Assembly: GCA_016743925.1 (NCBI GenBank)
Contig: JADGFH010000246.1
Location: 1-8,060 of the forward strand
From: Labilibaculum sp.
GTDB lineage: Bacteria; Bacteroidota; Bacteroidia; Bacteroidales; Marinifilaceae
Length of the DNA stretch: 8,060 bases
Direction of reading: 5' to 3'
Below are positions 1 through 7,285 of the stretch, one piece after another (position 1 is the stretch's first letter; every line of letters starts with the position of its first letter). The translations under genes and the position numbers were made by a program. Under the pieces are notes generated by a model. The model ran no database searches and was not told the DNA's origin. It saw nothing but the letters and a program-made list of their open reading frames with translations.

Positions 1-1449
1 CAATTCATTAATGCCATATATATTTTTAGGACACATATAAATTGGAAGTTTTTCTTTTAGATAATTGATTAAATTTGCATCCTCACCTTCATATTTCTCA
101 AGAAAAAGATGCAATTCTTGATTACCTAAATGATTGGGTTTTGCAAGCACTACATTCGATCCTTGTGGATGATATTGTCTGACCGCATGCTCAATTTCAT
201 TCAGCTCTACACGGAAACCTTGTATTTGAACTTGAAAATCTTTTCTTCCGCAATAGTGAATACATTTTTTTTCATCTACAAAGCAGATGTCACCTGTTTT
301 ATAATATCGTGTTGGAACACCAAAACACTCAAGATCAACAAATACTTCATCTGTTTTATTAGTATCATTCCAATACCCATCCATAAGCTGAGCACCTGTA
401 ATGCATAGTTCTCCTTTTTCTCCTGAAGAAACTTCATTAAGCTGGTCGTCAATAATAATGGTGTGCATATTTTTAAAAGCCTGACCAATAGCAAGCATTC
501 CATTGTAGGTATCTACCTGCTTGGTATTCACCCTATAGGCTGTACAATAAATTGTACCTTCAGTTGGTCCATATAAATTAAAAAGCTCGGCCTTAGGTAC
601 ACAAGTTGTAAATTGGGAAAGGAGATCCCAGTTAGATGCTTCTGCCGTTAGAATTAAATATTTCAGTTTTGGCAAGAGAATTTCTTCAAAATAAGGCTGT
701 AAATAGGAAAGAAGTGAGGGGACAATTGCCGCGAAAGTCAATTCTTCATCTTCAAGCAATTCATAAACATGAGTGTATTTTACTCCATCTTGCGGAACTG
801 TGTATATACAGGCGCCAAGAGTCAATGGATATAGAGTCGAGACAACCGATACATCAAAACAAAGATCAAACATTTGCAGCATTCTGTCATTCTCATCTAA
901 TTCGAAATTGAGAGCAGCGTATGCAGAATAAAAAGAATTTAAGTTACGATGTGTGATTGGAACCCCTTTGGGTACACCGGTACTACCCGAAGTGAAAATA
1001 ATATAAGCATTGTCATCTTCTTTAGATACTTTGTATAACTCATCTAGAGCTGTATTTGAACTTAGATTATGAGTGTTGATTGTTTTTATGTGCTTTGGGT
1101 ATTCAATTGTTATTATCGATTCGTCAGATTGGAGTATAAGCTGTATATCTGTTGACTCAATAATAGTGTAATTTCGTTCTTCAGGATTATGAGGGTTGAG
1201 AATTACGTAAGTGTTACCAGATAAAAGTACCGCAATTAAACTGGCATAGGTTTCAAGATCATCCTTTTCAACGATACCTAAGCATTGTGGATATTCTCCT
1301 GTATTACAATTTATTTCTTTGAGAATACCACCAATTCGTTTCGCTAAGAACCCATACGTATAAGCTTTGCCATTTATAAAAAAAGCATTTTTATCTCTAT
1401 GATTACAAATCCCGTTTATTATATCTGTTATTAGATTATTAGTTGTCAT
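1..1449 (-). CDS. Stand-alone amino-acid adenylation (AMP-binding) enzyme, DltA-like, C-terminus beyond window
   Basis: The frame is open from an ATG at 1449 to the window edge: 483 residues and no stop. It shows the ordered core motifs of ANL-superfamily amino-acid-activating enzymes: the P-loop-like IIFTSGSTGVPKG (about 150-162), FDVSV (198-202), NLYGPTEGT (291-299), GELCITG (346-352), YKTGD (383-387) and GRKDFQVQIQGFRVELNEIE (401-420). Such enzymes activate an amino acid as its adenylate and usually load it onto the phosphopantetheine arm of a carrier protein. Asp199 sits where alpha-amino-acid-specific A-domains have their conserved aspartate. The overall pattern (FDxSV followed by LYP, single A-domain, no condensation domain before it) resembles D-alanine ligase DltA more than a multimodular NRPS. 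The last motif, with the catalytic lysine (NGKxD), lies outside the window, so activity and any fused carrier domain cannot be judged. No Shine-Dalgarno is evident. The substrate is unknown. Confidence 0.9.
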   Translation of the reverse strand, partial: MTTNNLITDIINGICNHRDKNAFFINGKAYTYGFLAKRIGGILKEINCNTGEYPQCLGIVEKDDLETYASLIAVLLSGNTYVILNPHNPEERNYTIIESTDIQLILQSDESIITIEYPKHIKTINTHNLSSNTALDELYKVSKEDDNAYIIFTSGSTGVPKGVPITHRNLNSFYSAYAALNFELDENDRMLQMFDLCFDVSVVSTLYPLTLGACIYTVPQDGVKYTHVYELLEDEELTFAAIVPSLLSYLQPYFEEILLPKLKYLILTAEASNWDLLSQFTTCVPKAELFNLYGPTEGTIYCTAYRVNTKQVDTYNGMLAIGQAFKNMHTIIIDDQLNEVSSGEKGELCITGAQLMDGYWNDTNKTDEVFVDLECFGVPTRYYKTGDICFVDEKKCIHYCGRKDFQVQIQGFRVELNEIEHAVRQYHPQGSNVVLAKPNHLGNQELHLFLEKYEGEDANLINYLKEKLPIYMCPKNIYGINEL

Positions 1450-1511
1450 TAATAAATGTTTTGATCCATTAATATCTGATTTTTTTTGAAATAAAAGCCT
1501 CACCTCAATCC

Positions 1512-1560
1512 TGAACTGCACCCCAAAAATTGGACACAACATTTGGGGTGTTTTTTATGA
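1512..1560. mobile_element. Solitary IS3-family (IS150-like) end, element remnant
   Basis: The stretch beginning TGAACTGCACCCC at 1512 and continuing to TTGGACACAAC at 1540 has the layout I recall for the terminal inverted repeats of IS150-group IS3 elements (TG, ACTGCACCC, spacer, TTGGAC). A short plus-strand frame, ATG at 1557 and stop after 13 codons, starts where orfA of such an element would be expected, but it is not recognisable as transposase. No second end and no transposase occur in the window, so this would be a fragment left by decay or imperfect deletion. The call rests on remembered terminal-repeat similarity only. Confidence 0.55.
1519..1556 (+). terminator. Hairpin plus T-tract at the IS-like end
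   Basis: A perfect 9-bp inverted repeat, CACCCCAAA (1519-1527) and TTTGGGGTG (1542-1550), encloses a 14-base loop and is followed on the plus strand by six T (1551-1556). Formally this is an intrinsic-terminator shape for plus-strand transcription. No plus-strand gene precedes it, and it coincides with the proposed IS end, where such a structure would serve to limit read-through into an element. It would not terminate the minus-strand genes, because that strand has no T-run after the stem. Confidence 0.35.
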
Positions 1561-1582
1561 AAACAAAAAAGAACCCAATTCA

Positions 1583-1634
1583 AGTCGTTGTATTTTGACT
1601 CTATAACAGCTTATATATGATTCACCCTACCTTA
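1583..1634 (-). repeat. Copy A of a duplicated leader/regulatory element
   Basis: Read on the plus strand, this stretch shares with 3624-3697, in the same order: AGTCGTT (1583-1589); ATTTTGACTCTATA, 12 of 14 identical to its partner; ACAGC; and a perfect 16-bp GATTCACCCTACCTTA (1619-1634). The blocks are separated by indels of about 14 and 8 bases. Because all genes run on the minus strand, the element reads TAAGGTAGGGTGAATC in their direction and lies 169 bp before the adenylation-enzyme ATG. It may be a promoter or operator shared with the RTX lipoprotein gene, or a decayed duplicate of that gene's leader. Confidence 0.7.
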
Positions 1635-1654
1635 AATATGAAAATCTAATGAGC

Positions 1655-1675
1655 CTAATCAGAATACTGTATTAG
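1655..1675 (-). terminator. Weak hairpin downstream of the barrel gene
   Basis: CTAATCAG (1655-1662) and CTGTATTAG (1667-1675) pair as 8 bp with one bulged base around a 4-base loop, about 40 bp past the stop codon of the small outer-membrane protein gene. The position suits a transcript end, but there is no T-run behind the stem on the minus strand and the stem is mostly A/T, so this is only a candidate. Confidence 0.25.
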
Positions 1676-1715
1676 AGTGTGATTTAGAGCTGATTACGAG
1701 GGAGTGTTATTTTTC

Positions 1716-2420
1716 TTAAAATTTTAAAATATTTAGAGGTACTTGAATATTTATAGCATAAGAACTGAATATAGGTATGGAACTACTCATAAAGTAATGC
1801 AGATCTTTTTTGTATAAGAGGCTCATTTGAACCCCTTCAAGTCCCATCGTATTAAATTCGACACCGCATTTTAGCATGCCCGTTGGAATGTTATTTATAA
1901 AATAATTCTCATTGATACGACTCCCCGTATTGGTAATCTTTTGTTCGCCATCCTTTAAATCGAGCTTAATGGTATTCTTATAATTGTAACTCAGCTCGAC
2001 ACCTGCCCCTGCGAACAATTTGAAATGCTTAAAGTTTTTAAGGTAACGGTTGTAGCCATATGACAAATTGAAGGAATGATACTTGTATTGGGCATCTGAA
2101 AGAACAGGTGCCTGTCCGTTCGTAATAGCAAGCCTAGAATCATATACTCTACTTTTATAGGCATATGTGCGGTGCGAAATAGCAAATTCAGAAAAACCCT
2201 TTCCGGATTTGAATTGTTTTGCTCCATAAACCTTAAATTGATTGTAGTAAGCCGCCGAAGTTGGAACTGTTTTTCGGCTATTAAGCGCATTGCTTCGAGA
2301 TTGACGGTCGACAAGTGAGATGCCGTTATTAATCCCCAATCCGATTTTCCATCGTGACTGTGCTGATACAAGTTGTGTAAGCCCCAGCAATAGGCATATG
2401 AATAGAAATGTTTTTTTCAT
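1716..2420 (-). CDS. Small outer-membrane beta-barrel protein, partner of the RTX lipoprotein
   Basis: The 234-residue product begins with a clear Sec signal peptide (MKKTFLFICLLLGLTQLVSA, likely cut between Ala20 and Gln21). The rest is a series of amphipathic stretches rich in Tyr, Phe and Ser with alternating polarity, for example KVYGAKQF, FAISHRTYAY, SFNLSYGYNRY, LFAGAGVELSYNY and YAINIQV. It ends in a C-terminal Phe (NILKF), as outer-membrane barrels usually do. Size and pattern fit the small Bacteroidota outer-membrane barrel families (OMP_b-brl/PorT-like), probably about eight to ten strands. No enzymatic motif is visible. Its ATG lies one base after the TAA of the upstream RTX lipoprotein gene (TAA-T-ATG), so translation is probably coupled and the two proteins probably act together at the outer membrane. 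The exact family and ligand are unknown. Confidence 0.8.
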   Translation of the reverse strand: MKKTFLFICLLLGLTQLVSAQSRWKIGLGINNGISLVDRQSRSNALNSRKTVPTSAAYYNQFKVYGAKQFKSGKGFSEFAISHRTYAYKSRVYDSRLAITNGQAPVLSDAQYKYHSFNLSYGYNRYLKNFKHFKLFAGAGVELSYNYKNTIKLDLKDGEQKITNTGSRINENYFINNIPTGMLKCGVEFNTMGLEGVQMSLLYKKDLHYFMSSSIPIFSSYAINIQVPLNILKF

Positions 2421-2421
2421 A

Positions 2422-3618
2422 TTAAAGTGTAATTATTTGGTCAGAAAATTTAAGGGTTTCTATATTTTTCAGGCTATCACGACCATCCCTGTTTTTAACT
2501 AGGTCTTTTATGATAGTAATCTTGTTACTAGTACTTACAGAATATTCAGAATACTTACCTGTAAAAACAGCCGTATCCTTCCCAGAAAGACCATTCAGCA
2601 AATCATCTCCACCACTTCCTGTAATCAGGTTATTGCCCGAGTTTCCAGTGAGAACATTGTCTTTGTTATTTCCACTCAATCCCGAATTCATGTTACCGGT
2701 AAGCGTAACGTTTAACAGATATTGAGATTTGAAAGTATAAGTTAATTCACTATTCAAATCCAAATGGAAAACACCATTAAAGTTAGGATCTAGTCGAGCA
2801 TTATAAGTCAAGTATTCAGGTAGAAAACTTGTGATCAACTTGTAGCCCTCTAAATCTTTCTCCTTAAGACTTTCCCTTGTATTATATTTGTATTCTCCAT
2901 ATTGGGCAGGTGGTGTGGTATAACGCCAAGCATCGCGATAGACATCCCAGACAGAAGCCAAGTATTCCTGATCGTAGTCCGCTTTAGGTAAATCAGAAGG
3001 TGGATTATAGACATTGCTGCTAACAGCCTTTTCTGCCGCTACACTAATTTCCTTCTGGTAAAGAGGCATCATAGGAGTTATACCAAAATCCTGAACCATA
3101 TGCAAAATCTCCTCGAAGGTTGCATCACGTGGCTCATTGTATATATATGATGATGATCCTGGTAGAATGGATTCAGTAGCATATAAATCCTGGTAATTAA
3201 AAGGAACAAATTGGAGTTTGCTAGAGCTAGACTCATAACTTTTCTCACTATCAAAGAAAAAGAGTGCGGCATTTCGATCAGCCATGGAGTTGGCAACAAA
3301 GAATTTAGAAGTACCGTACTTAGAATTTGGTACTGGAGTTAGATACATGCGTAGTATTTCACGGGCACGTATAAGTTTTTCGTCATCTACACCGCTTTGG
3401 GCAAACAAATGAATAGGTCTGCCATTTTCAGCAGTTATCTTCGTGTATTTTGTAAAGACTTCGTTCATCTTCTTGTCAAAACCATTGGGCAAGGGAACAA
3501 TACCTGTCTCAGTTTTGGATATATCAATATCCTGAAGTTGTACAATTAAATCTTCCTTGCTGCAAGATTGAAGTAAGGCAAGAACAATTGCCAGATGGAT
3601 TAAGAATTTTAGATTCAT
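2422..3618 (-). CDS. Lipoprotein with RTX-type calcium-binding repeats
   Basis: The 398-residue product starts with a lipoprotein signal peptide whose lipobox is LQSC (Cys19 would be lipidated). Residues about 40-300 form one conserved region, with features such as GVDDEKLIRAREIL, YGTSKFFVANSMADRNAALF, DATFEEILHMVQDFGI (165-180), QEYLASVWDVYRDAW and LTYTFKSQYLL. From memory these match the N-terminal region of large RTX-repeat proteins of cyanobacteria and proteobacteria. Residues 316-351 are four uninterrupted nonapeptides of the RTX type, which bind calcium as a parallel beta-roll. They are followed by the usual RTX C-terminal cap (AVFTGKYSEYSV to NIETLKFSDQIITL). RTX proteins are normally secreted by type I systems; the lipobox here instead predicts Sec export and membrane anchoring. 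No confirmed catalytic site is seen. The gene is coupled to the barrel gene behind it, and its leader carries the duplicated element at 3624-3697. Confidence 0.85.
   Translation of the reverse strand: MNLKFLIHLAIVLALLQSCSKEDLIVQLQDIDISKTETGIVPLPNGFDKKMNEVFTKYTKITAENGRPIHLFAQSGVDDEKLIRAREILRMYLTPVPNSKYGTSKFFVANSMADRNAALFFFDSEKSYESSSSKLQFVPFNYQDLYATESILPGSSSYIYNEPRDATFEEILHMVQDFGITPMMPLYQKEISVAAEKAVSSNVYNPPSDLPKADYDQEYLASVWDVYRDAWRYTTPPAQYGEYKYNTRESLKEKDLEGYKLITSFLPEYLTYNARLDPNFNGVFHLDLNSELTYTFKSQYLLNVTLTGNMNSGLSGNNKDNVLTGNSGNNLITGSGGDDLLNGLSGKDTAVFTGKYSEYSVSTSNKITIIKDLVKNRDGRDSLKNIETLKFSDQIITL
2566..2673 (-). repeat. Four tandem RTX nonapeptide codings
   Basis: Residues 316-351 of the lipoprotein read as four perfect 9-residue units, each starting with Gly: GNNKDNVLT, GNSGNNLIT, GSGGDDLLN and GLSGKDTAV. 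The third is closest to the canonical GGxGxDxUx calcium-binding nonapeptide; the first two replace some Gly/Asp with Asn. Four units is at the low end for RTX proteins, enough for a short beta-roll only. Confidence 0.8.
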
Positions 3619-3623
3619 TATTT

Positions 3624-3697
3624 AGTCGTTTTTTAATTAAGATCGAATTTTCATTCTATACAATAAAAACAGCATAGTTAGGATTCACCCTACCTTA
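3624..3697 (-). promoter_or_regulatory. Copy B of the duplicated leader element, upstream of the RTX lipoprotein
   Basis: In the gene direction this element starts with TAAGGTAGGGTGAATC (3697-3682) and ends a few bases before the ATG at 3618. It matches copy A at 1583-1634 in several blocks. The 16-bp core lies 63 bp from the start codon, a plausible distance for a promoter or regulator site. I cannot fit a convincing Bacteroidota -33/-7 promoter (TTTG and TAnnTTTG) to both copies, so the role is inferred from conservation and position. Confidence 0.5.
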
Positions 3698-3876
3698 GTT
3701 TGTGTGTTTTTTTTCAACAAACTGTAAGTAAAAAGGCACACACCTCAGTAATCTTCCCTTAAGCAATTACCGAATCATGCGCCTTGAAGCATATTAATCA
3801 CCCAGTTTCAAGTATCTTCTTCGTGCTAGAACAGGCGTTTATACAAGTCCACCATTTTAAAGAGATGGAAATATTA

Positions 3877-4845
3877 TTATTTAATCTTCTTTTTTTCAGA
3901 TTCTGAAATGGTAAGAACCGATGTTTTCTGAACCGATGAGATAATAAAAAAGCCAAGGGCATCATCATCTAATGTTTTACCTCCAATACATTTGATATTG
4001 CTTCTTAATGGAGCTGGAGGGGGAGAGAATTGCGTGCCATCATTATCTCTTTGTTCTTCAGCTAAACGGAGATAATCATAAGCACCCTTAGCAATAATAT
4101 GTTGTTTTATAAAGTACTTCTCACCCTTAATGACAGCCTGATCAAACTGGGTATTAGATTCATCAACCGAGGTGTAAACATTACTTCCAAAAAGAAAATC
4201 TGTGTATGGGGTAACATAATTTACAAGCTTGTAATTATCAGCATCTATCCATTCTTTATAGGATTCGACTTTAAATAATTGCCAACAAAAATAGAAATTT
4301 CCTTCATCAGGATATTTGGGTTCGAAATTGATATAATAGCCTTCGTCCTGATCATTAAATTCATCGTCTTCTTTATATTCAGCATAAATTTTAGGAGCAG
4401 CAGCATAATTTATCACTTTCTGAGAAGTGGATTGATATTCCTTCTCGTTAGCTGTTTTAATATAAAGAGTGTAAGACGTATTCAATTCCAAATCTTTTCG
4501 GATTTCATAACGCGCTTTTTTCTCATCTGCTACATCTTTTCCTAGTTTAGGGTCGTAAACCTTTGGTATGAAGTAAGTCAATGGAAAATCATGCCCCTTA
4601 TCGTCCTTAAGAATTACCTGGGCATCTTTTACAACAAGATAGTTCTTAGTCTCGAAATAGGGTATGGATTGAGTTAGGCGTACTATTTGAAGTCGCTCTA
4701 AACCATTTTCGCCAGATTCACTAATAAACCAGCCATCTACAACAAGTTTAGGTTTAACCGATGGTAGGTTTAGCTCAATTTGTTTTTCGCATCCTGGTAG
4801 GGTGATAAAAACAAGTAAGATTAGATATATAAATTTATTTTGCAT
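3877..4845 (-). CDS. DUF4249-type outer-membrane lipoprotein
   Basis: The 322-residue product has a lipoprotein signal peptide ending in the lipobox LPGC (Cys19). The mature part starts with the layout I associate with DUF4249: KLVVDGWF (33-40), a first beta-sandwich region with VKDAQVILKDD (72-82), then LNTSYTLYIKTANEKEYQS (121-139), and near the C-terminus CIGGKTLDDDALGFFIISSVQ. The length is normal for the family. DUF4249 genes very commonly follow a TonB-dependent receptor gene, as here with 25 bp between them. By analogy with SusD-like partners, the protein is thought to sit on the outer membrane and help the receptor bind its ligand, but its biochemical role is not established. The C-terminal tail is unusually lysine-rich (SEKKKIK). 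Confidence 0.85.
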   Translation of the reverse strand: MQNKFIYLILLVFITLPGCEKQIELNLPSVKPKLVVDGWFISESGENGLERLQIVRLTQSIPYFETKNYLVVKDAQVILKDDKGHDFPLTYFIPKVYDPKLGKDVADEKKARYEIRKDLELNTSYTLYIKTANEKEYQSTSQKVINYAAAPKIYAEYKEDDEFNDQDEGYYINFEPKYPDEGNFYFCWQLFKVESYKEWIDADNYKLVNYVTPYTDFLFGSNVYTSVDESNTQFDQAVIKGEKYFIKQHIIAKGAYDYLRLAEEQRDNDGTQFSPPPAPLRSNIKCIGGKTLDDDALGFFIISSVQKTSVLTISESEKKKIK

Positions 4846-4870
4846 TTTCTAAAATCTCCGTTATTTATGA

Positions 4871-7285
4871 CTAGAAACTAAAATTATAAGTAATTGTTGG
4901 AACAGGCTTGCCAATAACGGCAAATTGCCAGGCTTCAGTCCCATTACCTTTTTGGCTACCATTCCAATTGTTTTCACTCTCTTTAAAATAAACAGAATAG
5001 GCATTCTGTCTGCTATAAAGATTGGTGATTCCAAAATTCCAACTACCCTGCCAATTTTGGCTTGCCCTTTTCTTTTTGCATTTATAGGTAAAGGATACAT
5101 CTAACCGGTGATAAGACGAAATACGTGCCCCATTACGGTTGATGTAATGTGCGTAAGTGTTGCCTTGAAATTCATATTTTCCGTAAGGATATGTAGCAGG
5201 TCGACCACTCATCAGTATAAAATTAGATGCAACCGACCATCTTTTGTTTAAATCGTAGTTAGCAACAATTTTTAAATCATGTGTTTTGTCATAATCAGCT
5301 GGAAAATAGTCTCCATTATTGATCAATGTAGAAGGATAAATTTCACCTGATTTATCATTCATCAATCCATTCACTTTTTTTTCGGTTCTCGACAGCGTAT
5401 AAGCAATCCATCCCGTCAGGCGTCCTGCTTTTTTACGAACACTAAATTCTAGTCCATAAGCTCTACCTTGAGCATCGAGCAATTCAGTTTCTATATTTTT
5501 GTTCAACATCAGATGCGCGCCATATTTATACTCAACTAAATTTTGAAATTTCTTATAATAAGCTTCAATTGATGTTTCAAACATATTATTCCCCAGATTA
5601 TGGAAATACCCTAGGGCAATCTGGTCGACTTTAGAAGGTTTGATATGTTTGCCAGTTGGAACCCATATATCAAGAGGCGTAGGTGCAGTCGTATTTGAAA
5701 TACGGTGCAAGTATTGGCAGTTTCTGTTATAACTGACTTTTATCGAATTCACATCACTAAGAGCATACTTAAGGGCTAAACGAGGTTCGAAATTAAAATA
5801 ATTTTTCACGACCTCTTTTCTTCCGTATTTCTTCGAACTTGTTACAGTCGATTTATCCTTTGGTAAACCGCTTTTATAGGTACTTACAGTTTGCCCTCCC
5901 AAGCTTGAAAAATTTGATACTCTTAAGCCATATTGTAGAGTTAGACTGCTACCGATATTTTGTTCTACTCCAGCATAAGCTGCAGTTTCTAATCCATATC
6001 CCTTTTCAAGTTTGTTCGCTTTTATTTTAGATCCCTTTACCGGATTTAATTCACCAGAATTAAAAACATAATAGGTGCCTCCAAAGCCAAATTTACATTT
6101 TAGATCAGGATTTGGGAAATAGGAAAAATCGGCTTTAAGGTTCATATTCTTAATGCTCGATTTCCACTCGAAACCCAAACTACCTTCAGGTACACTAATA
6201 GAGTAATCAAAATTACTATAGATAGCTGTAAAATTTGAAAAAAGTTTCTTATTAAACAGATGATTCCAACGAATGGTACCCGTTGTATTTCCCCAATTGG
6301 AATCGAATTGCTTTCCAAATTTAAATACATCGTTACCAAAATATCCCGATATAAAAAGTCGGTTGTTATCGTTGAATTTGTGATTGATTTTCGCATTCAG
6401 ATCATAAAAATAAACAGTATTATCCTTCATCTTGGAGTTCATTCGAAGCAACAAATCGGCATAAGAACGCCTTCCAGAAACCATAAACGAAGTCTTATCT
6501 TTCTTGATGGGCCCCTCAAGGGTTAATCGGCTACTTACGATACCAATCCCACCACTTCCTGAAAAGCGCTTGCTGTTTCCTTCTTTCTGACGCACATCTA
6601 ATACAGAGGATAAACGACCACCATATTGAGCAGGAATACCTCCTTTGTACAATTGGAAATCCTTAACGGCATCACCATTAAAAACAGAGAAAAAACCAAA
6701 AAGGTGTGACGAATTAAAAACTGGAGCCTCGTCTAAAAGAATGAGATTCTGATCGGTTCCCCCACCCCTAACATTAAAACCTGTACTGCCTTCACCAACC
6801 GATGTCACACCAGGTAACATTTGAAGGGTCTTTATAATATCAACCTCACCCAGAAAATGAGGGAGCTTTTTAACGATACTTACTGGTAAACGCTCAACAC
6901 TCATCTGCACCGAAGTCACATTATGATCTTTTTTGGCAGCAGTTACAGTCACATCTTTCAATTTGACACCATCTGCATGCAACTCTATATTAACTACCAC
7001 ATTTTTATTCAAGTCAACATCCTTTATAATAACCTCATAGCCAATAAAACTAAACTGCACCTTATATTTGTCTGGTGGCAATGACAAGGAAAAAAAACCA
7101 TATTCGTTGGTTGATGTCCCTACCATAAGAGCCTGATTACTTACCGTAGCGCCTATAAGGGCTTCTCCATTGGCTCCATCCTTAATGTAACCACTCAGGG
7201 TTTGTTTTTTCTGCGCCCTTAACTCACCACCAATAAATCCCGAGAAAAGGAAAAGCAGTAGCGTTAAACAAATCGTTTTTTTCAT
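4871..7285 (-). CDS. TonB-dependent outer-membrane receptor with carboxypeptidase-regulatory-like domain
   Basis: With the start at 7285 the product has 804 residues. It has a Sec signal peptide (1-24, LRA before Gln25), a carboxypeptidase-regulatory-like beta-sandwich (about 28-101, with GYIKDGANGEALIGATV), a short VTVTA segment (112-116), a plug domain (about 120-235, with FNVRGGGTDQNLILLDEAPVF and YGGRLSSVLDV), and then a long 22-strand-type barrel ending in the terminal Phe of ITYNFSF. Such receptors import large or scarce ligands across the outer membrane using TonB-ExbBD energy. The ligand cannot be read from the sequence. The frame also contains an ATG at 7327, but that would put 14 residues including an Asn-rich run (KNSNNNNNK) before the signal peptide, so 7285 is preferred. 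The DUF4249 gene follows, probably in one transcript. There is no SusD gene and no adjacent sigma/anti-sigma pair in the window. Confidence 0.92.
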   Translation of the reverse strand: MKKTICLTLLLFLFSGFIGGELRAQKKQTLSGYIKDGANGEALIGATVSNQALMVGTSTNEYGFFSLSLPPDKYKVQFSFIGYEVIIKDVDLNKNVVVNIELHADGVKLKDVTVTAAKKDHNVTSVQMSVERLPVSIVKKLPHFLGEVDIIKTLQMLPGVTSVGEGSTGFNVRGGGTDQNLILLDEAPVFNSSHLFGFFSVFNGDAVKDFQLYKGGIPAQYGGRLSSVLDVRQKEGNSKRFSGSGGIGIVSSRLTLEGPIKKDKTSFMVSGRRSYADLLLRMNSKMKDNTVYFYDLNAKINHKFNDNNRLFISGYFGNDVFKFGKQFDSNWGNTTGTIRWNHLFNKKLFSNFTAIYSNFDYSISVPEGSLGFEWKSSIKNMNLKADFSYFPNPDLKCKFGFGGTYYVFNSGELNPVKGSKIKANKLEKGYGLETAAYAGVEQNIGSSLTLQYGLRVSNFSSLGGQTVSTYKSGLPKDKSTVTSSKKYGRKEVVKNYFNFEPRLALKYALSDVNSIKVSYNRNCQYLHRISNTTAPTPLDIWVPTGKHIKPSKVDQIALGYFHNLGNNMFETSIEAYYKKFQNLVEYKYGAHLMLNKNIETELLDAQGRAYGLEFSVRKKAGRLTGWIAYTLSRTEKKVNGLMNDKSGEIYPSTLINNGDYFPADYDKTHDLKIVANYDLNKRWSVASNFILMSGRPATYPYGKYEFQGNTYAHYINRNGARISSYHRLDVSFTYKCKKKRASQNWQGSWNFGITNLYSRQNAYSVYFKESENNWNGSQKGNGTEAWQFAVIGKPVPTITYNFSF

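Noticed and set aside
130..911. Plus-strand open frames of about 90 codons at 130-408 and 636-911.
   Set aside because: They lie entirely inside the well-supported minus-strand adenylation gene and resemble no known family.
1991..2371. A 126-codon minus-strand frame overlapping the barrel gene.
   Set aside because: It is an out-of-frame shadow: the overlapping frame has a signal peptide and barrel pattern, and this one shows no domain features.
3783..3812. Inverted repeat CTTGAA/TTCAAG in the gap after the DUF4249 gene.
   Set aside because: A 6-bp stem with an 18-base loop and no T-run is too weak to call a terminator.
4796..4805. GGTAGGGTGA, a partial match to the 16-bp element.
   Set aside because: It is only 10 bp, in the opposite orientation, and falls in the signal-peptide coding of the DUF4249 gene; best explained by chance.
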